This document shows positions 34,435 through 46,552 of a stretch of DNA of 64,000 bases, in pieces. The stretch lies in assembly GCF_036345175.1 (NCBI RefSeq), contig NZ_CP107780.1, positions 6,014,001 to 6,078,000 on the forward strand, given 5' to 3'. The notes beneath the pieces are model-generated. The model saw only the letters and a list, made by a program, of their open reading frames with translations. It had not been told where the DNA came from and made no database searches. How positions within the stretch are numbered: the first letter of the stretch is position 1; every line of letters begins with the position of its first letter. Origin of the DNA: Streptomyces sp. NBC_00576 (lineage in GTDB: Bacteria; Actinomycetota; Actinomycetes; Streptomycetales; Streptomycetaceae). The position numbers were made by a program, and so were the translations under genes.

Positions 34435-35424
34435 TTGACCACCGTTGTCAAACAGCAGAAGACCTACCGATTAAACGAGTTGGAGGCGGCGAAGACGCGT
34501 GAATTATCCAGTCTCGCGGCTCGTCTCTCCAACTCGCCCCCCATAGTCCTTTCCGGGCTGCTGCTCGACCTTCCCGAAGGAATGCGGAAGTCCATCCTCG
34601 ACTTCGGTGCGGACACCGGTTCGGGTGGGCATTTCCTGCTCCGCGGCCTCGCGGTGGACGATCTACCGGACACGCCGGTCGTCCACGGGGCGGAGATCCT
34701 CGACAGCCATTTCACCAATGGCACCCTCATGCTCGTCGCGGATCTCCTCGGCTCCCTCGTCGGATACCAGGACGAGAAATCAGGGACGCTGTTCCATGAC
34801 GTCCATCCGGTGCGGGGGGAGGAGAACCGTATCGAGAACAGCGGATCGGTCGCCTTCGACTTCCACACGGAGAACGTGCACCATCCGCTCCGGCCGGACT
34901 ACCTGGGCCTGCTCTGTCTGCGCCGGGACCACGAGGGCATCGCCGCCACACGCGTGTCGTCCGTGCGCGACGCGCTGCCGCTGCTCTCCGCGGAGCAGGT
35001 GGCGGAGTTGCGGAAACCGCAGTTCCACAGTTTGTACCCGACATCCTTCACCCGGGACGTCGAGGGACCCCGGCCGCCGGCCGGACCGCACCCGGTGATC
35101 TTCGGGTCCAAGGAGCGGCCGTTCATCCGCTTCAACACGCACAACACGCGCGCTGCCGACCAGGGCGCGGAACACGCGCTACGCGCACTGACCGAGGCGC
35201 TGGAGAGCGTCTGCCGCGATCTGGTGCTCGCGCCGGGCGACCTCGTCGTCCTGGACAACCACGTGGTGGTGCACGGCCGCAGCGCCTTCGAGCCCCGCTA
35301 TGACGGGCAGGACCGGTGGCTGCGCCGCTTCTACTCGCTGCGCTCCACGCCGCTGTGGGCTCAGCGGATGATGCGGCATCCGCGCGTGCTGCCCCCGATG
35401 GCGGACATCCGCGGGGTCGTCTGA
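34435..35424 (+). CDS. Fe(II)/2-oxoglutarate oxygenase, clavaminate synthase-like
   Basis: A 329-residue oxygenase of the TauD/clavaminate-synthase superfamily, closest in layout to amino-acid hydroxylases such as AsnO and VioC. The iron triad is His144 and Glu146 in FDFHTENVHH and His280 in DNHVVVHGRSAF; the 2-oxoglutarate arginine is probably in DRWLRRFYSLR near 294-298. TTG at 34435 has AGGAG six bases upstream; ATG codons at 34414 and 34429 are alternatives. It heads five co-directional genes. The substrate is probably a free amino or hydroxy acid (inference). Confidence 0.82.
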   Translation: MTTVVKQQKTYRLNELEAAKTRELSSLAARLSNSPPIVLSGLLLDLPEGMRKSILDFGADTGSGGHFLLRGLAVDDLPDTPVVHGAEILDSHFTNGTLMLVADLLGSLVGYQDEKSGTLFHDVHPVRGEENRIENSGSVAFDFHTENVHHPLRPDYLGLLCLRRDHEGIAATRVSSVRDALPLLSAEQVAELRKPQFHSLYPTSFTRDVEGPRPPAGPHPVIFGSKERPFIRFNTHNTRAADQGAEHALRALTEALESVCRDLVLAPGDLVVLDNHVVVHGRSAFEPRYDGQDRWLRRFYSLRSTPLWAQRMMRHPRVLPPMADIRGVV

Positions 35425-35499
35425 CCGCCACCCGCGACCGCTCTACCCTCCTGTTCTTCTCCTGAGCGGGTGGGTGACACGTGACACTGATGAGGAAAA

Positions 35500-36267
35500 G
35501 TGGATCTGTTCGAGGTGCTGGGCCTGCTGCTCGCGGCGACGGCGGCCGGCTGGGTGGACGCCGTGGTGGGCGGGGGCGGGGTGTTGCTCATCCCCGTGCT
35601 GCTGTTGTCCTTCCCGCAGTACGCGCCCGCGACGGCGCTCGGCACCAACAAGATCGCCGCCGTCATGGGGACCGCGACCGCCGCGTACATGTACCAGCGC
35701 CGCACCCGGCTGGACCGGTCGGTCCTCGTGCCGGCCGCGGCGCTCGCGGTCCCCTTCGGCGCGCTGGGCGCACTGTCCGCGGCGAGTGTGCCCACCGGGT
35801 ATTTCCGGCCCGTCATCATGGCTCTGCTCATCTCGGTGGCACTCTTCGTGGCCTTCAGGCCGAGTTTCGGCGTGCAGCAGACGGAACGGATCGTGACCCG
35901 GCGCCGCCGTATCGGGACCATTCTTCTGGCCGGTGTCGTCATCGGTTTCTACGACGGCGTGTTCGGCCCCGGTGTGGGTACCTTCCTCATCATTTCCTTC
36001 ACCACTCTCCTGGCCACGCAGTTCTTGGAGAGTGCGGCCATGGCGAAGGTCATCAACGCTTCTTCCAATCTGGGCGCTCTCGCGGTTTTCGCCTGGCAGG
36101 GAAATGTTCTGTGGGCCATCGGTCTCGGTATGGCGGTGGGCAATATAACCGGCGCCATGATCGGCTCGCGAACCGCGATGAAAAAGGGATCCGGATTCGT
36201 GCGGATCGTTCTGGTGCTCGTGGTAACCGCCATGGTGATCAAGATGGGATTCGACCAGTTCGCGTAA
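35500..36267 (+). CDS. TauE/SafE family anion exporter
   Basis: A 255-residue membrane protein with about eight hydrophobic helices and both family repeats: AATAAGWVDAVVGGGGVLLIPVLLL ... ATALGTNKIAA, and GFYDGVFGPGVGTFLIISFTTLL. GTG at 35500 follows GAGGA closely. It is a different subtype from the TauE at 6854 (the double-Gly GGGG and TNK motifs are intact). Inside this cluster it could export the product or an acidic by-product. The 3' part is AT-richer than the 5' part. Confidence 0.9.
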   Translation: MDLFEVLGLLLAATAAGWVDAVVGGGGVLLIPVLLLSFPQYAPATALGTNKIAAVMGTATAAYMYQRRTRLDRSVLVPAAALAVPFGALGALSAASVPTGYFRPVIMALLISVALFVAFRPSFGVQQTERIVTRRRRIGTILLAGVVIGFYDGVFGPGVGTFLIISFTTLLATQFLESAAMAKVINASSNLGALAVFAWQGNVLWAIGLGMAVGNITGAMIGSRTAMKKGSGFVRIVLVLVVTAMVIKMGFDQFA

Positions 36268-36347
36268 GTGAAATCGCAGTGAACTATGTATCTCCGAGAG
36301 GAACCCTCGGTGAACACCGACGGGTGAGACTGTAGACAGGGGATTGC

Positions 36348-37424
36348 ATGACAAGGGAACTGTCCAGACTACTTACCCTGCCCGACTTCGAGCGTGCGGC
36401 GGATGCCGTGCTCGACGCCGCTTCCTGGGCGTACGTCGCGGGAGGCGCCGACACCCAGGTCACGGTGCGCGCCAACACCGAGGCGTTCGACCACGTCTGG
36501 CTGCGGCCCAGGGCCCTCGGCAGCGCGAACGACCGGCCGGACACCTCGGTGACCGTACTCGGGCAACGCCTCGCCCTGCCCGTACTGCTCGCCCCGACCA
36601 GCCCTCAGCGGCTCCTGCACGACGACGCGGAGATCGCCACCGCCCGCGCCGCCGAGGCCGCCGGCACGCTCTCCATCGTGAGCACCGACAGCCACCACGC
36701 CTTCCCCGAGGTGACCGGGTCCGTCAAGGGCGGGCAGTGGTTCCAGCTGTACTGCTACCGGTCCCGTGAGGACGTCGCCGCGACGATCGCCCTGGCGGAG
36801 CAGGCCGGCGCGACCGCTCTCGTGGTCACCGTCGACGCCAGCCACGCGGCCCGCCGGATCACCACCCGACGCGCGGGCTTCCGTACCCCCGCACACGTCG
36901 ACTTCGGCAATCTGCGCTCGCTGGGCATCCTCACCGGAGCGATTCCGGACGGCGCACGCATCGAACGCCTCCCCCTGACCTGGGAGGACCTCGAATGGAT
37001 ACGGAGCCGGACCGCGATACGCCTGGTGGTCAAGGGCGTTCTGCGGGCCGAGGACGCCGAACGTTGCCTCGACCTGGGGGCGGACGGGGTCATCGTCTCC
37101 AACCACGGCGGTCGCCAGCTCGACGGCGCGGTGCCCAGCCTGGTCGCGCTCGAACAGGTGGCGGAGGCGGTGTCCGGTCGCGGACTCGTCCTGATGGACG
37201 GTGGCATCCGGTCGGGGGTCCACGTCGTCAAGGCGCTCGCCCTCGGTGCGGATGCCGTGTGCATCGGCAGGCCCTATCTGTGGGGCCTCGGTCTCGCCGG
37301 GCAGGAGGGTGTCGAGGCGGTCCTCGACCTGCTCAGGGACGAGATCGAGGACACGCTCCGTCAGCTCGGCGCGGACTCGCTCGCCGACATCGGCCCCGAC
37401 TTCGCGACCAGGGCCAGGGCCTGA
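36348..37424 (+). CDS. FMN-dependent alpha-hydroxy-acid oxidase/dehydrogenase
   Basis: A 358-residue TIM-barrel flavoenzyme of the glycolate oxidase/mandelate dehydrogenase family. It oxidises L-2-hydroxy acids to 2-oxo acids. Visible residues: Tyr29 in WAYVAGGA, WFQLYCYRS, Lys229 in RLVVKG, catalytic His253 and substrate Arg256 in SNHGGRQLDG, and the FMN-phosphate loop DGGIRSG then CIGRPYLWG. It belongs near the 4-hydroxymandelate oxidase (Hmo) group by context, since an aminotransferase follows. The substrate is inferred, not seen. Confidence 0.9.
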   Translation: MTRELSRLLTLPDFERAADAVLDAASWAYVAGGADTQVTVRANTEAFDHVWLRPRALGSANDRPDTSVTVLGQRLALPVLLAPTSPQRLLHDDAEIATARAAEAAGTLSIVSTDSHHAFPEVTGSVKGGQWFQLYCYRSREDVAATIALAEQAGATALVVTVDASHAARRITTRRAGFRTPAHVDFGNLRSLGILTGAIPDGARIERLPLTWEDLEWIRSRTAIRLVVKGVLRAEDAERCLDLGADGVIVSNHGGRQLDGAVPSLVALEQVAEAVSGRGLVLMDGGIRSGVHVVKALALGADAVCIGRPYLWGLGLAGQEGVEAVLDLLRDEIEDTLRQLGADSLADIGPDFATRARA

Positions 37425-37466
37425 ACACCCCCGTACGCCGGCTCGGCGGACGACACGACCCAGCGC

Positions 37467-37518
37467 TCGCAGCACCCTCCGCGCTCGCAGCACTCCCAGC
37501 ACTCCCAGCACTCGCTCA
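37467..37518. repeat. Short tandem repeats before the aminotransferase
   Basis: CGCTCGCAGCAC occurs twice, followed by three copies of the 9-bp unit CACTCCCAG (the last one partial). They fill the gap between oxidase and aminotransferase genes, immediately upstream of the AAGGAG ribosome site. Confidence 0.75.
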
Positions 37519-37533
37519 AGGAGACGACGACCT

Positions 37534-38649
37534 GTGACCGTCCACTTCTCGCGCGGCATACCCCCGCTCGAAGCGATTCCCTCCGCCGCCATCGCCGAGC
37601 ACACCTCCGCGGTCCTCGCCGCGGAGCCCGACCGGGTCTTCCAGTACGCACCCATCGGTCACCACACGGGTGACCAGGAACTCCGGGAGCAGCTCGGCAA
37701 GTTCCACTCGGTCGACCCCGACCGGGTGTTCGTCACCAACGGTTCCCTGCAGGCCCTCGACCTGCTCGCGTCCCACCTGCTGCGCGGCGCCGCCCGGCCG
37801 CAGGTCCTGGTCGAGGCCCCGACGTACGACCGCGCCGTGCAGATCTTTGAACGGCACGGGGCCAGGGTGTCCGGAGTGCCCCTGCGGCACGACGGCATCG
37901 ACGTGGACATCCTCAAGGAGCGCCTGCGCACCGAGGTGCCCGCCTTCGTCTACGTCATCCCGGACTTCCAGAATCCCAGCGGTGTGACCACGAGCGAGGA
38001 CAAGCGCCGCGAACTGGTGCGACTGTCCGCCGAGTACGGTTTCACGATCCTGGAGGACATCCCTTACCGGGAACTCCGCTTCGGCGGCACCGCGCCCACG
38101 CCCTTCGGTGAACTGGCCGAATCCGCTGACGGCGCCCGGGTGCTGACCATCGGTTCGCTGAGCAAGGTGCTCAGCCCCGGTCTGCGTGTCGGCTATGTCA
38201 TCGGCCCGCCCGGCACCCCCCGCGCCCTCGCGGCCCTGGCCGAGAGCACCTATCTGTCCCCGGCCCCGCTGCTCCAGGCGGTCGCCGCGAGGACGCTCGC
38301 GAACGGCGTCGTACAGGAGAACGTCGAGCGCGTACGGGAGTTGCTGCGACCCCGGCACGACGCGGCGGTCGAGGCGGTGCGTCAGACGCTCGGCGAAGTC
38401 CAGCTGTGCGTGCCCGAGGGCGGCTACTACATCAGCGTGCACCTCCCGGTCCGTACCGACGAGGAGTCCTTCCTGGCGGCGGCGCGGGACGGCGGCCTCG
38501 CCCTGACCCGCGGTTCGGCCTTCTACCCGGCGGACTGCGCGCCGCCGGCCGGCACCGTCTTCCTGCGCCTGCCGTTCCAGGCACTCGACCCCGAGGAGTT
38601 CGCGGAAGGTGTCCGGCGACTCGCCGCTGCCTCTGAACGAGCGGCATAA
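37534..38649 (+). CDS. PLP-dependent aminotransferase, class I/II (HpgT/PatA-like)
   Basis: A 371-residue fold-type I aminotransferase resembling MocR-derived 2-aminoadipate and 4-hydroxyphenylglycine aminotransferases. Schiff-base Lys211 lies in TIGSLSKVLSPGLRVGYV, Asn147 in FQNPSGVT, Asp175 and Tyr178 in LEDIPYREL, and Tyr99 in APTYDRA stacks on the cofactor. There is no DNA-binding domain. It would aminate the 2-oxo acid made by the preceding oxidase, as HpgT does after Hmo in glycopeptide pathways. GTG at 37534 with AAGGAG upstream. Its 3' end overlaps benE-like coding by 41 bp. Confidence 0.88.
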   Translation: MTVHFSRGIPPLEAIPSAAIAEHTSAVLAAEPDRVFQYAPIGHHTGDQELREQLGKFHSVDPDRVFVTNGSLQALDLLASHLLRGAARPQVLVEAPTYDRAVQIFERHGARVSGVPLRHDGIDVDILKERLRTEVPAFVYVIPDFQNPSGVTTSEDKRRELVRLSAEYGFTILEDIPYRELRFGGTAPTPFGELAESADGARVLTIGSLSKVLSPGLRVGYVIGPPGTPRALAALAESTYLSPAPLLQAVAARTLANGVVQENVERVRELLRPRHDAAVEAVRQTLGEVQLCVPEGGYYISVHLPVRTDEESFLAAARDGGLALTRGSAFYPADCAPPAGTVFLRLPFQALDPEEFAEGVRRLAAASERAA

Positions 38650-39952
38650 GGAACACGAGCGGCACAAGCACGAGGAGCACACGGGGCACGAGAAGGACCA
38701 GAAGCACGAGGAGTCCGAGAAATCCGAGGTGTCCGAGAAGGACCGCCGGGCGGACGCCGCCGGGGGTGAGCGACGCGGAATCGTCCGTGACGCCTCGCTC
38801 TCGGCGGTCCTCGCCGGGCTGGTGGCTGTCGTGGTCTCCTGCTCCGGCCCGCTGCTGATCGTGCTGGCCGCTGCCGACGCCGGGCGGCTCAGCGACGAAC
38901 AGACGTCGTCGTGGGTGTGGGCCGTGTGCGTCGGGAGCGGTCTGACGTGCGCGATCCTGAGCTGGTGGACCCGCATGCCGGTGATCACCGCCTTCTCGAC
39001 GCCCGGTGCGGCTGTCCTGGTCGGCAGCCTCGGGGACTATCCGTATCCCGAGGTGATCGGGGCGTTCCTGGTCACCGGCCTGGTCATGGCACTGATCGGG
39101 GTGACGGGCGTCTTCGGGTGGGCGATGCGGCGGGTGCCGCCCGGGGTGGTGGCCGCCATGCTCGCGGGCGTGCTGTTCTCCTTCGGGGCCGGCGTGTTCT
39201 CCGCGCTGGACAGCGGCCCCCTCCCGGCGCTCGCCGCCCTTGTCACGTACTTCGTGGTCAAGCGGCGGTCGCCGAGATACGCGGTGGCCTGTGCCCTCCT
39301 TGCCGTCGTACTCGTGGCAGCCGTGGGGCCGGGTATCCCCGCGCCGGCAGGCGGCCCCGGACTGGCCCTCCCCGTGTTCACCGCTCCCGACTTCTCGCTC
39401 CGGGCGATGGTGGGCGTGGCGGTTCCGCTGACCGTGGTCACCATGGCTTCGCAGAACGCCCCGGGTCTCGCCGTGCTCACCGCCTTCGGCTACCGGCCGG
39501 ACGACCGAATGCTGGTCGGCGTCACCGGGCTCACCACTACGGCCCTCGCGCCGTTCGGCGGGCACGGTATCAATCTGGCGGCCATCACGGCCGCGATCTG
39601 CACCGGCGAGGAGGCGCACCCCGATCCACGGCGCCGCTATGTCGCGGGGGTGGCATGCGGCTTCTTCTACCTGGTGACCGGGGTCTGCGGGGCCACCCTC
39701 GTGGGGCTGTTCACCACACTGCCGACGGACCTGGTCGCTGTCGTCGCCGGGGTGGCGCTCCTGGGCACCTTCTCCACGAGCCTTGCGCAGGCCGTCGCCG
39801 ACGAGCCCGGCAGGGACGCGGCCGTGGTGACGTTCCTGGCCACGGCGTCGGGCACCACGCTCGGCGGGATCGGTTCGGCCTGCTGGGGCCTAGTCCTGGG
39901 CCTGGCGACACACGGACTGCTCACCTTTCGACCACTTCGTCGAGGGAAATGA
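38609..39952 (+). CDS. BenE family benzoate/H+ symporter
   Basis: A 447-residue permease. Residues 10-50 are an unusual His/Glu/Lys-rich tract (HKEHERHKHEEHTGHEKDQK and similar), then about twelve hydrophobic helices. BenE signatures are ITAFSTPGAAVLVGSLGDYPYPEVIGAF and GINLAAITAAICTGEEAHPDPRRRY. Known members import benzoate with protons. The GTG at 38609 lies inside the aminotransferase gene; a later start inside the charged tract is possible because that tract is probably dispensable. It is the last gene of the cluster. Confidence 0.87.
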   Translation: MSGDSPLPLNERHKEHERHKHEEHTGHEKDQKHEESEKSEVSEKDRRADAAGGERRGIVRDASLSAVLAGLVAVVVSCSGPLLIVLAAADAGRLSDEQTSSWVWAVCVGSGLTCAILSWWTRMPVITAFSTPGAAVLVGSLGDYPYPEVIGAFLVTGLVMALIGVTGVFGWAMRRVPPGVVAAMLAGVLFSFGAGVFSALDSGPLPALAALVTYFVVKRRSPRYAVACALLAVVLVAAVGPGIPAPAGGPGLALPVFTAPDFSLRAMVGVAVPLTVVTMASQNAPGLAVLTAFGYRPDDRMLVGVTGLTTTALAPFGGHGINLAAITAAICTGEEAHPDPRRRYVAGVACGFFYLVTGVCGATLVGLFTTLPTDLVAVVAGVALLGTFSTSLAQAVADEPGRDAAVVTFLATASGTTLGGIGSACWGLVLGLATHGLLTFRPLRRGK

Positions 39953-39980
39953 TCGTTCCGCCCCTTCGGGCACAAAAGAA

Positions 39981-40018
39981 CCCGACCGCTGGCGACGGGG
40001 GATGCACCAGCGATCGGG
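39981..40018 (+). terminator. Terminator-like hairpin after the cluster
   Basis: CCCGACCGCTGG pairs with CCAGCGATCGGG (one G-U type mismatch) around a 14-nt loop, 28 bp beyond the BenE-type gene stop. It marks the probable end of the 34.4-40 kb transcript. Confidence 0.65.
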
Positions 40019-40197
40019 CTCTGGCCAAGGGTAACAAGACCGCATGCTCAGTGGGAGTCGACTGCTCTCCTATGGTGACCAGTTGTGACTGGGATCACTC
40101 TTCTTCACTCATACCTCAGTACAACCGTTTCCATGTACGGAGTACGTGACGTCCAGCAAACTCTCCCCGCCGTCGAGTCGTTCAGGGATCATGAAGC

Positions 40198-41082
40198 ATG
40201 CGTTCGGACGACTGGTACCTCACCGAAGACATCGACGAATTCCTTGCCCACGCCGGAGAGTTCCTGCGCTCGCGGCCCGCCCTGCACACCACGGCGCTGA
40301 CCACGTTCGAGAAACTGCGGAGGACGGACGGAGTGGCCGCGCACGCCACCCACGCCCCCGCCACCCACGCCCCAGCCCCCGTCTTCGGCCGGCTGGAGCG
40401 ATCGGGTGAGGTCGGTGCCGTCTTCTACCGCCTCACCCCGAAAAGCCTCCTGAGTCTCACCCCTCTCACCCCCGAGCAGGCCGACGCCCTCGCCGCCCAC
40501 CTGGCCGCCCTCGGTCACCGCCTCCCGGGCGTCAGCGCGGAACACGGCACCGCCACCGCTTTCGCCGAGGCCTGGCAGCGGCACACCGGCGCGACGCCGA
40601 CACTCCGCACCCCGATCAACCTGTACCGCCTCGGCACGCTCACCCCGCCGGAGCCGGTCCCGGCGGGCCGGGGCCGACCCGTGGGCGAGGAGGAGCACGA
40701 GCACCTCATGCAGTGGTGCCGTGAGGCCGCGGAGTTCTTCGGGGAAGTCGTCACCATCAACGCCGACACCTGGGCCGGCACACGCTTCGGCGAGAAGAGC
40801 TACACCTACTGGGAGACCCCGGACGGCACGCCCGTCTCCATGGCGGGCGTGAACCCGATGGTCGCCGGCCATGTCCGGGTGGACCCCGTCTACACCCCGG
40901 CCCACCTGCGCGGTCGCGGCTACGCGGGAGCCGTGACGGTCGAGGTCACCCGGGCCGCACTGGCCGCGGGTGCCACGGACGTCGTGCTGTACACGGACCC
41001 GGCCAACCTCACCAGCAACGCCCTCTACCAGCGCATCGGCTACCGCCTGATCGCCGTCTGGGGCGCGTACGACTTCGCGTGA
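40198..41082 (+). CDS. GNAT family N-acetyltransferase
   Basis: A 294-residue acetyltransferase. The C-terminal GNAT core shows VSMAGVNPMVAGHVRVDPVYTPAHLRGRGYAGAVTVEVTRAAL, with the acetyl-CoA loop LRGRGYAGA, and TDVVLYTDPANLTSNALYQRIGYRLI. The N-terminal half (ALHTTALTTFEKLR ...) contains an Ala/His/Pro repeat HATHAPATHAPAP. The substrate is unknown; such two-domain GNATs are common in Streptomyces. An own promoter in the AT-richer 40080-40190 stretch is likely. Confidence 0.9.
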   Translation: MRSDDWYLTEDIDEFLAHAGEFLRSRPALHTTALTTFEKLRRTDGVAAHATHAPATHAPAPVFGRLERSGEVGAVFYRLTPKSLLSLTPLTPEQADALAAHLAALGHRLPGVSAEHGTATAFAEAWQRHTGATPTLRTPINLYRLGTLTPPEPVPAGRGRPVGEEEHEHLMQWCREAAEFFGEVVTINADTWAGTRFGEKSYTYWETPDGTPVSMAGVNPMVAGHVRVDPVYTPAHLRGRGYAGAVTVEVTRAALAAGATDVVLYTDPANLTSNALYQRIGYRLIAVWGAYDFA

Positions 41083-41115
41083 GAAGTGAGAAGTGAGAAG
41101 TGAGAAGTGAGAAGG
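41081..41115. repeat. 7-bp tandem repeat
   Basis: Five head-to-tail copies of GAGAAGT (the last reads GAGAAGG), starting inside the GNAT stop codon. No role evident. Confidence 0.9.
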
Positions 41116-41185
41116 GGGCAAAGCGGGATGAGCGGGGGCCCTGCCCGCCCCCACTTGGCCCCTGTTCGGCTACTCGGCTACTCGT

Positions 41186-45346
<4,161 letters not shown>

Positions 45347-45769
45347 CCCTAACTTTCCCCACCTCTGATATCCGGTGTCATCCGGACCGGAAAACCCACT
45401 CTATACGGCTGACCTGCGGTTAAGCCGCCGGCCCGGCACCGGAACCTCCTCTCGGGAAGCCCTGGATGGCAGGATCATGACGCAACAAAGAACCAGCCAC
45501 GTGGTGTCCAACCGGACCACCAGCGCAGCGATCCCCAGGGCAGCTCGGACGCCGATCGTTCTCGGCCAGATGCCGCCGGATTTCGCCAGCCGGAGGTGTC
45601 GGCCGCACCACGCGGGCCCGAGATCCGCGAAACCGGCACAGTCCGGACTCCTCCCGGGTCCTCGTCCATCGTTCGGCACCGGTCCCCACGTGGGGAGGGA
45701 CCGGTGCCGAACGGCGTTGTGGGCGCAGTACGGTGCCCGTACGCGCAGGGACTTGTTGGGGGAGAACCG
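45347..45769. other. Intergenic region with perfect hairpin
   Basis: 423 bp between the divergent STAND gene and the response regulator. It contains the 17-bp hairpin listed separately. A leftward frame across about 45430-45560 encodes a hydrophobic IGVRAALGIAALVVRLDTTW stretch with no start or ribosome site, so a decayed or very small membrane peptide is possible but unsupported. Confidence 0.4.
45670..45713 (+). terminator. Perfect 17-bp hairpin upstream of response regulator
   Basis: CGTTCGGCACCGGTCCC pairs without mismatch with GGGACCGGTGCCGAACG around a 10-nt loop (itself CCACGTGGGG-like). It ends 57 bp before the regulator start. There is no intact gene upstream on this strand, so it is either a relic terminator or a regulatory leader structure. 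Confidence 0.6.
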
Positions 45770-46474
45770 TTGAGCGCTCGGATTCTGGTCGCCGAAGACG
45801 ACGAGATGCAGTCCCGCCTGATCCGGATCTATCTGGAACGGGAGGGAAACGCGGTACAGGTGGCCGCCGACGGCCGAGCGGCCCTGGACCGGGCTCGCTC
45901 GACCCGGCCGGACCTCATCGTGCTCGACGTGATGCTGCCTCTGGTCGACGGACTCGACGTGTGCCGCATCCTGCGCACCGAGTCCGACGTACCGATCCTG
46001 CTGCTCACCGCCCGCACCACCGAGGAGGACATGCTCCTCGGCCTCGACCTCGGCGCGGACGACTACCTCACCAAGCCGTACAGCCCCCGCGAGCTGACTG
46101 CACGGGTGCGCGCGTTGCTGCGCCGGTCCCGGAAAGCGGGCGCGGCGGCGCAGCCGTCGGTGCTGCGGGTCGGCGAGGTGGAGCTGGACACGGCACGCTT
46201 CGAGGTACGGATGGCGGGTCGGCCGGTGGCGCTGACCTCCAAGGAGTTCAACATCCTGGAGACCCTGGCCCGCGAACCCGGCCGCGTCTTCACTCGGGCC
46301 CAGATAATCGAACGCGTATTCGGCTACGACCGGGATGTACTGGAGCGCACGGTCGACGCACACGTCATGAACTTACGCCGGAAACTGGAGGCGGAGAATC
46401 CGGGAGAACCCCGGCTGCTGGAGACGGTGTACGGCCGGGGGTACCGCTTGGCGGACGGTTCGACAGCGCCCTGA
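45770..46474 (+). CDS. OmpR-family response regulator
   Basis: A 234-residue regulator: receiver with acidic pocket VAEDDE, phospho-acceptor Asp53 in VLDVMLPLVDG, and Lys in DYLTKPYSPREL; output winged helix about 135-230 with LTSKEFNILETLAREPGRVFTR and VYGRGYRLAD. The start is a TTG preceded by GGGGGAGAA. The probable partner kinase is encoded convergently on the other strand 79 bp away, an unusual arrangement, because such pairs are normally co-directional. Confidence 0.93.
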   Translation: MSARILVAEDDEMQSRLIRIYLEREGNAVQVAADGRAALDRARSTRPDLIVLDVMLPLVDGLDVCRILRTESDVPILLLTARTTEEDMLLGLDLGADDYLTKPYSPRELTARVRALLRRSRKAGAAAQPSVLRVGEVELDTARFEVRMAGRPVALTSKEFNILETLAREPGRVFTRAQIIERVFGYDRDVLERTVDAHVMNLRRKLEAENPGEPRLLETVYGRGYRLADGSTAP

Positions 46475-46552
46475 AGGGGCGCGGGGCTGTGTCGAAATGC
46501 GGCTCCGCCGCGCGGACTCGACCAGCCCCACCGGGCCGCGGTGAAGAACTGC

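Noticed and set aside
41081..41115. CRISPR-like repeat
   Set aside because: The 7-bp units are contiguous with no spacers. None of the tandem repeats in the window has a repeat-spacer pattern.
45401..45700. Small leftward membrane-protein gene
   Set aside because: A hydrophobic stretch exists, but the frame has no start codon with a ribosome site and overlaps the perfect hairpin.
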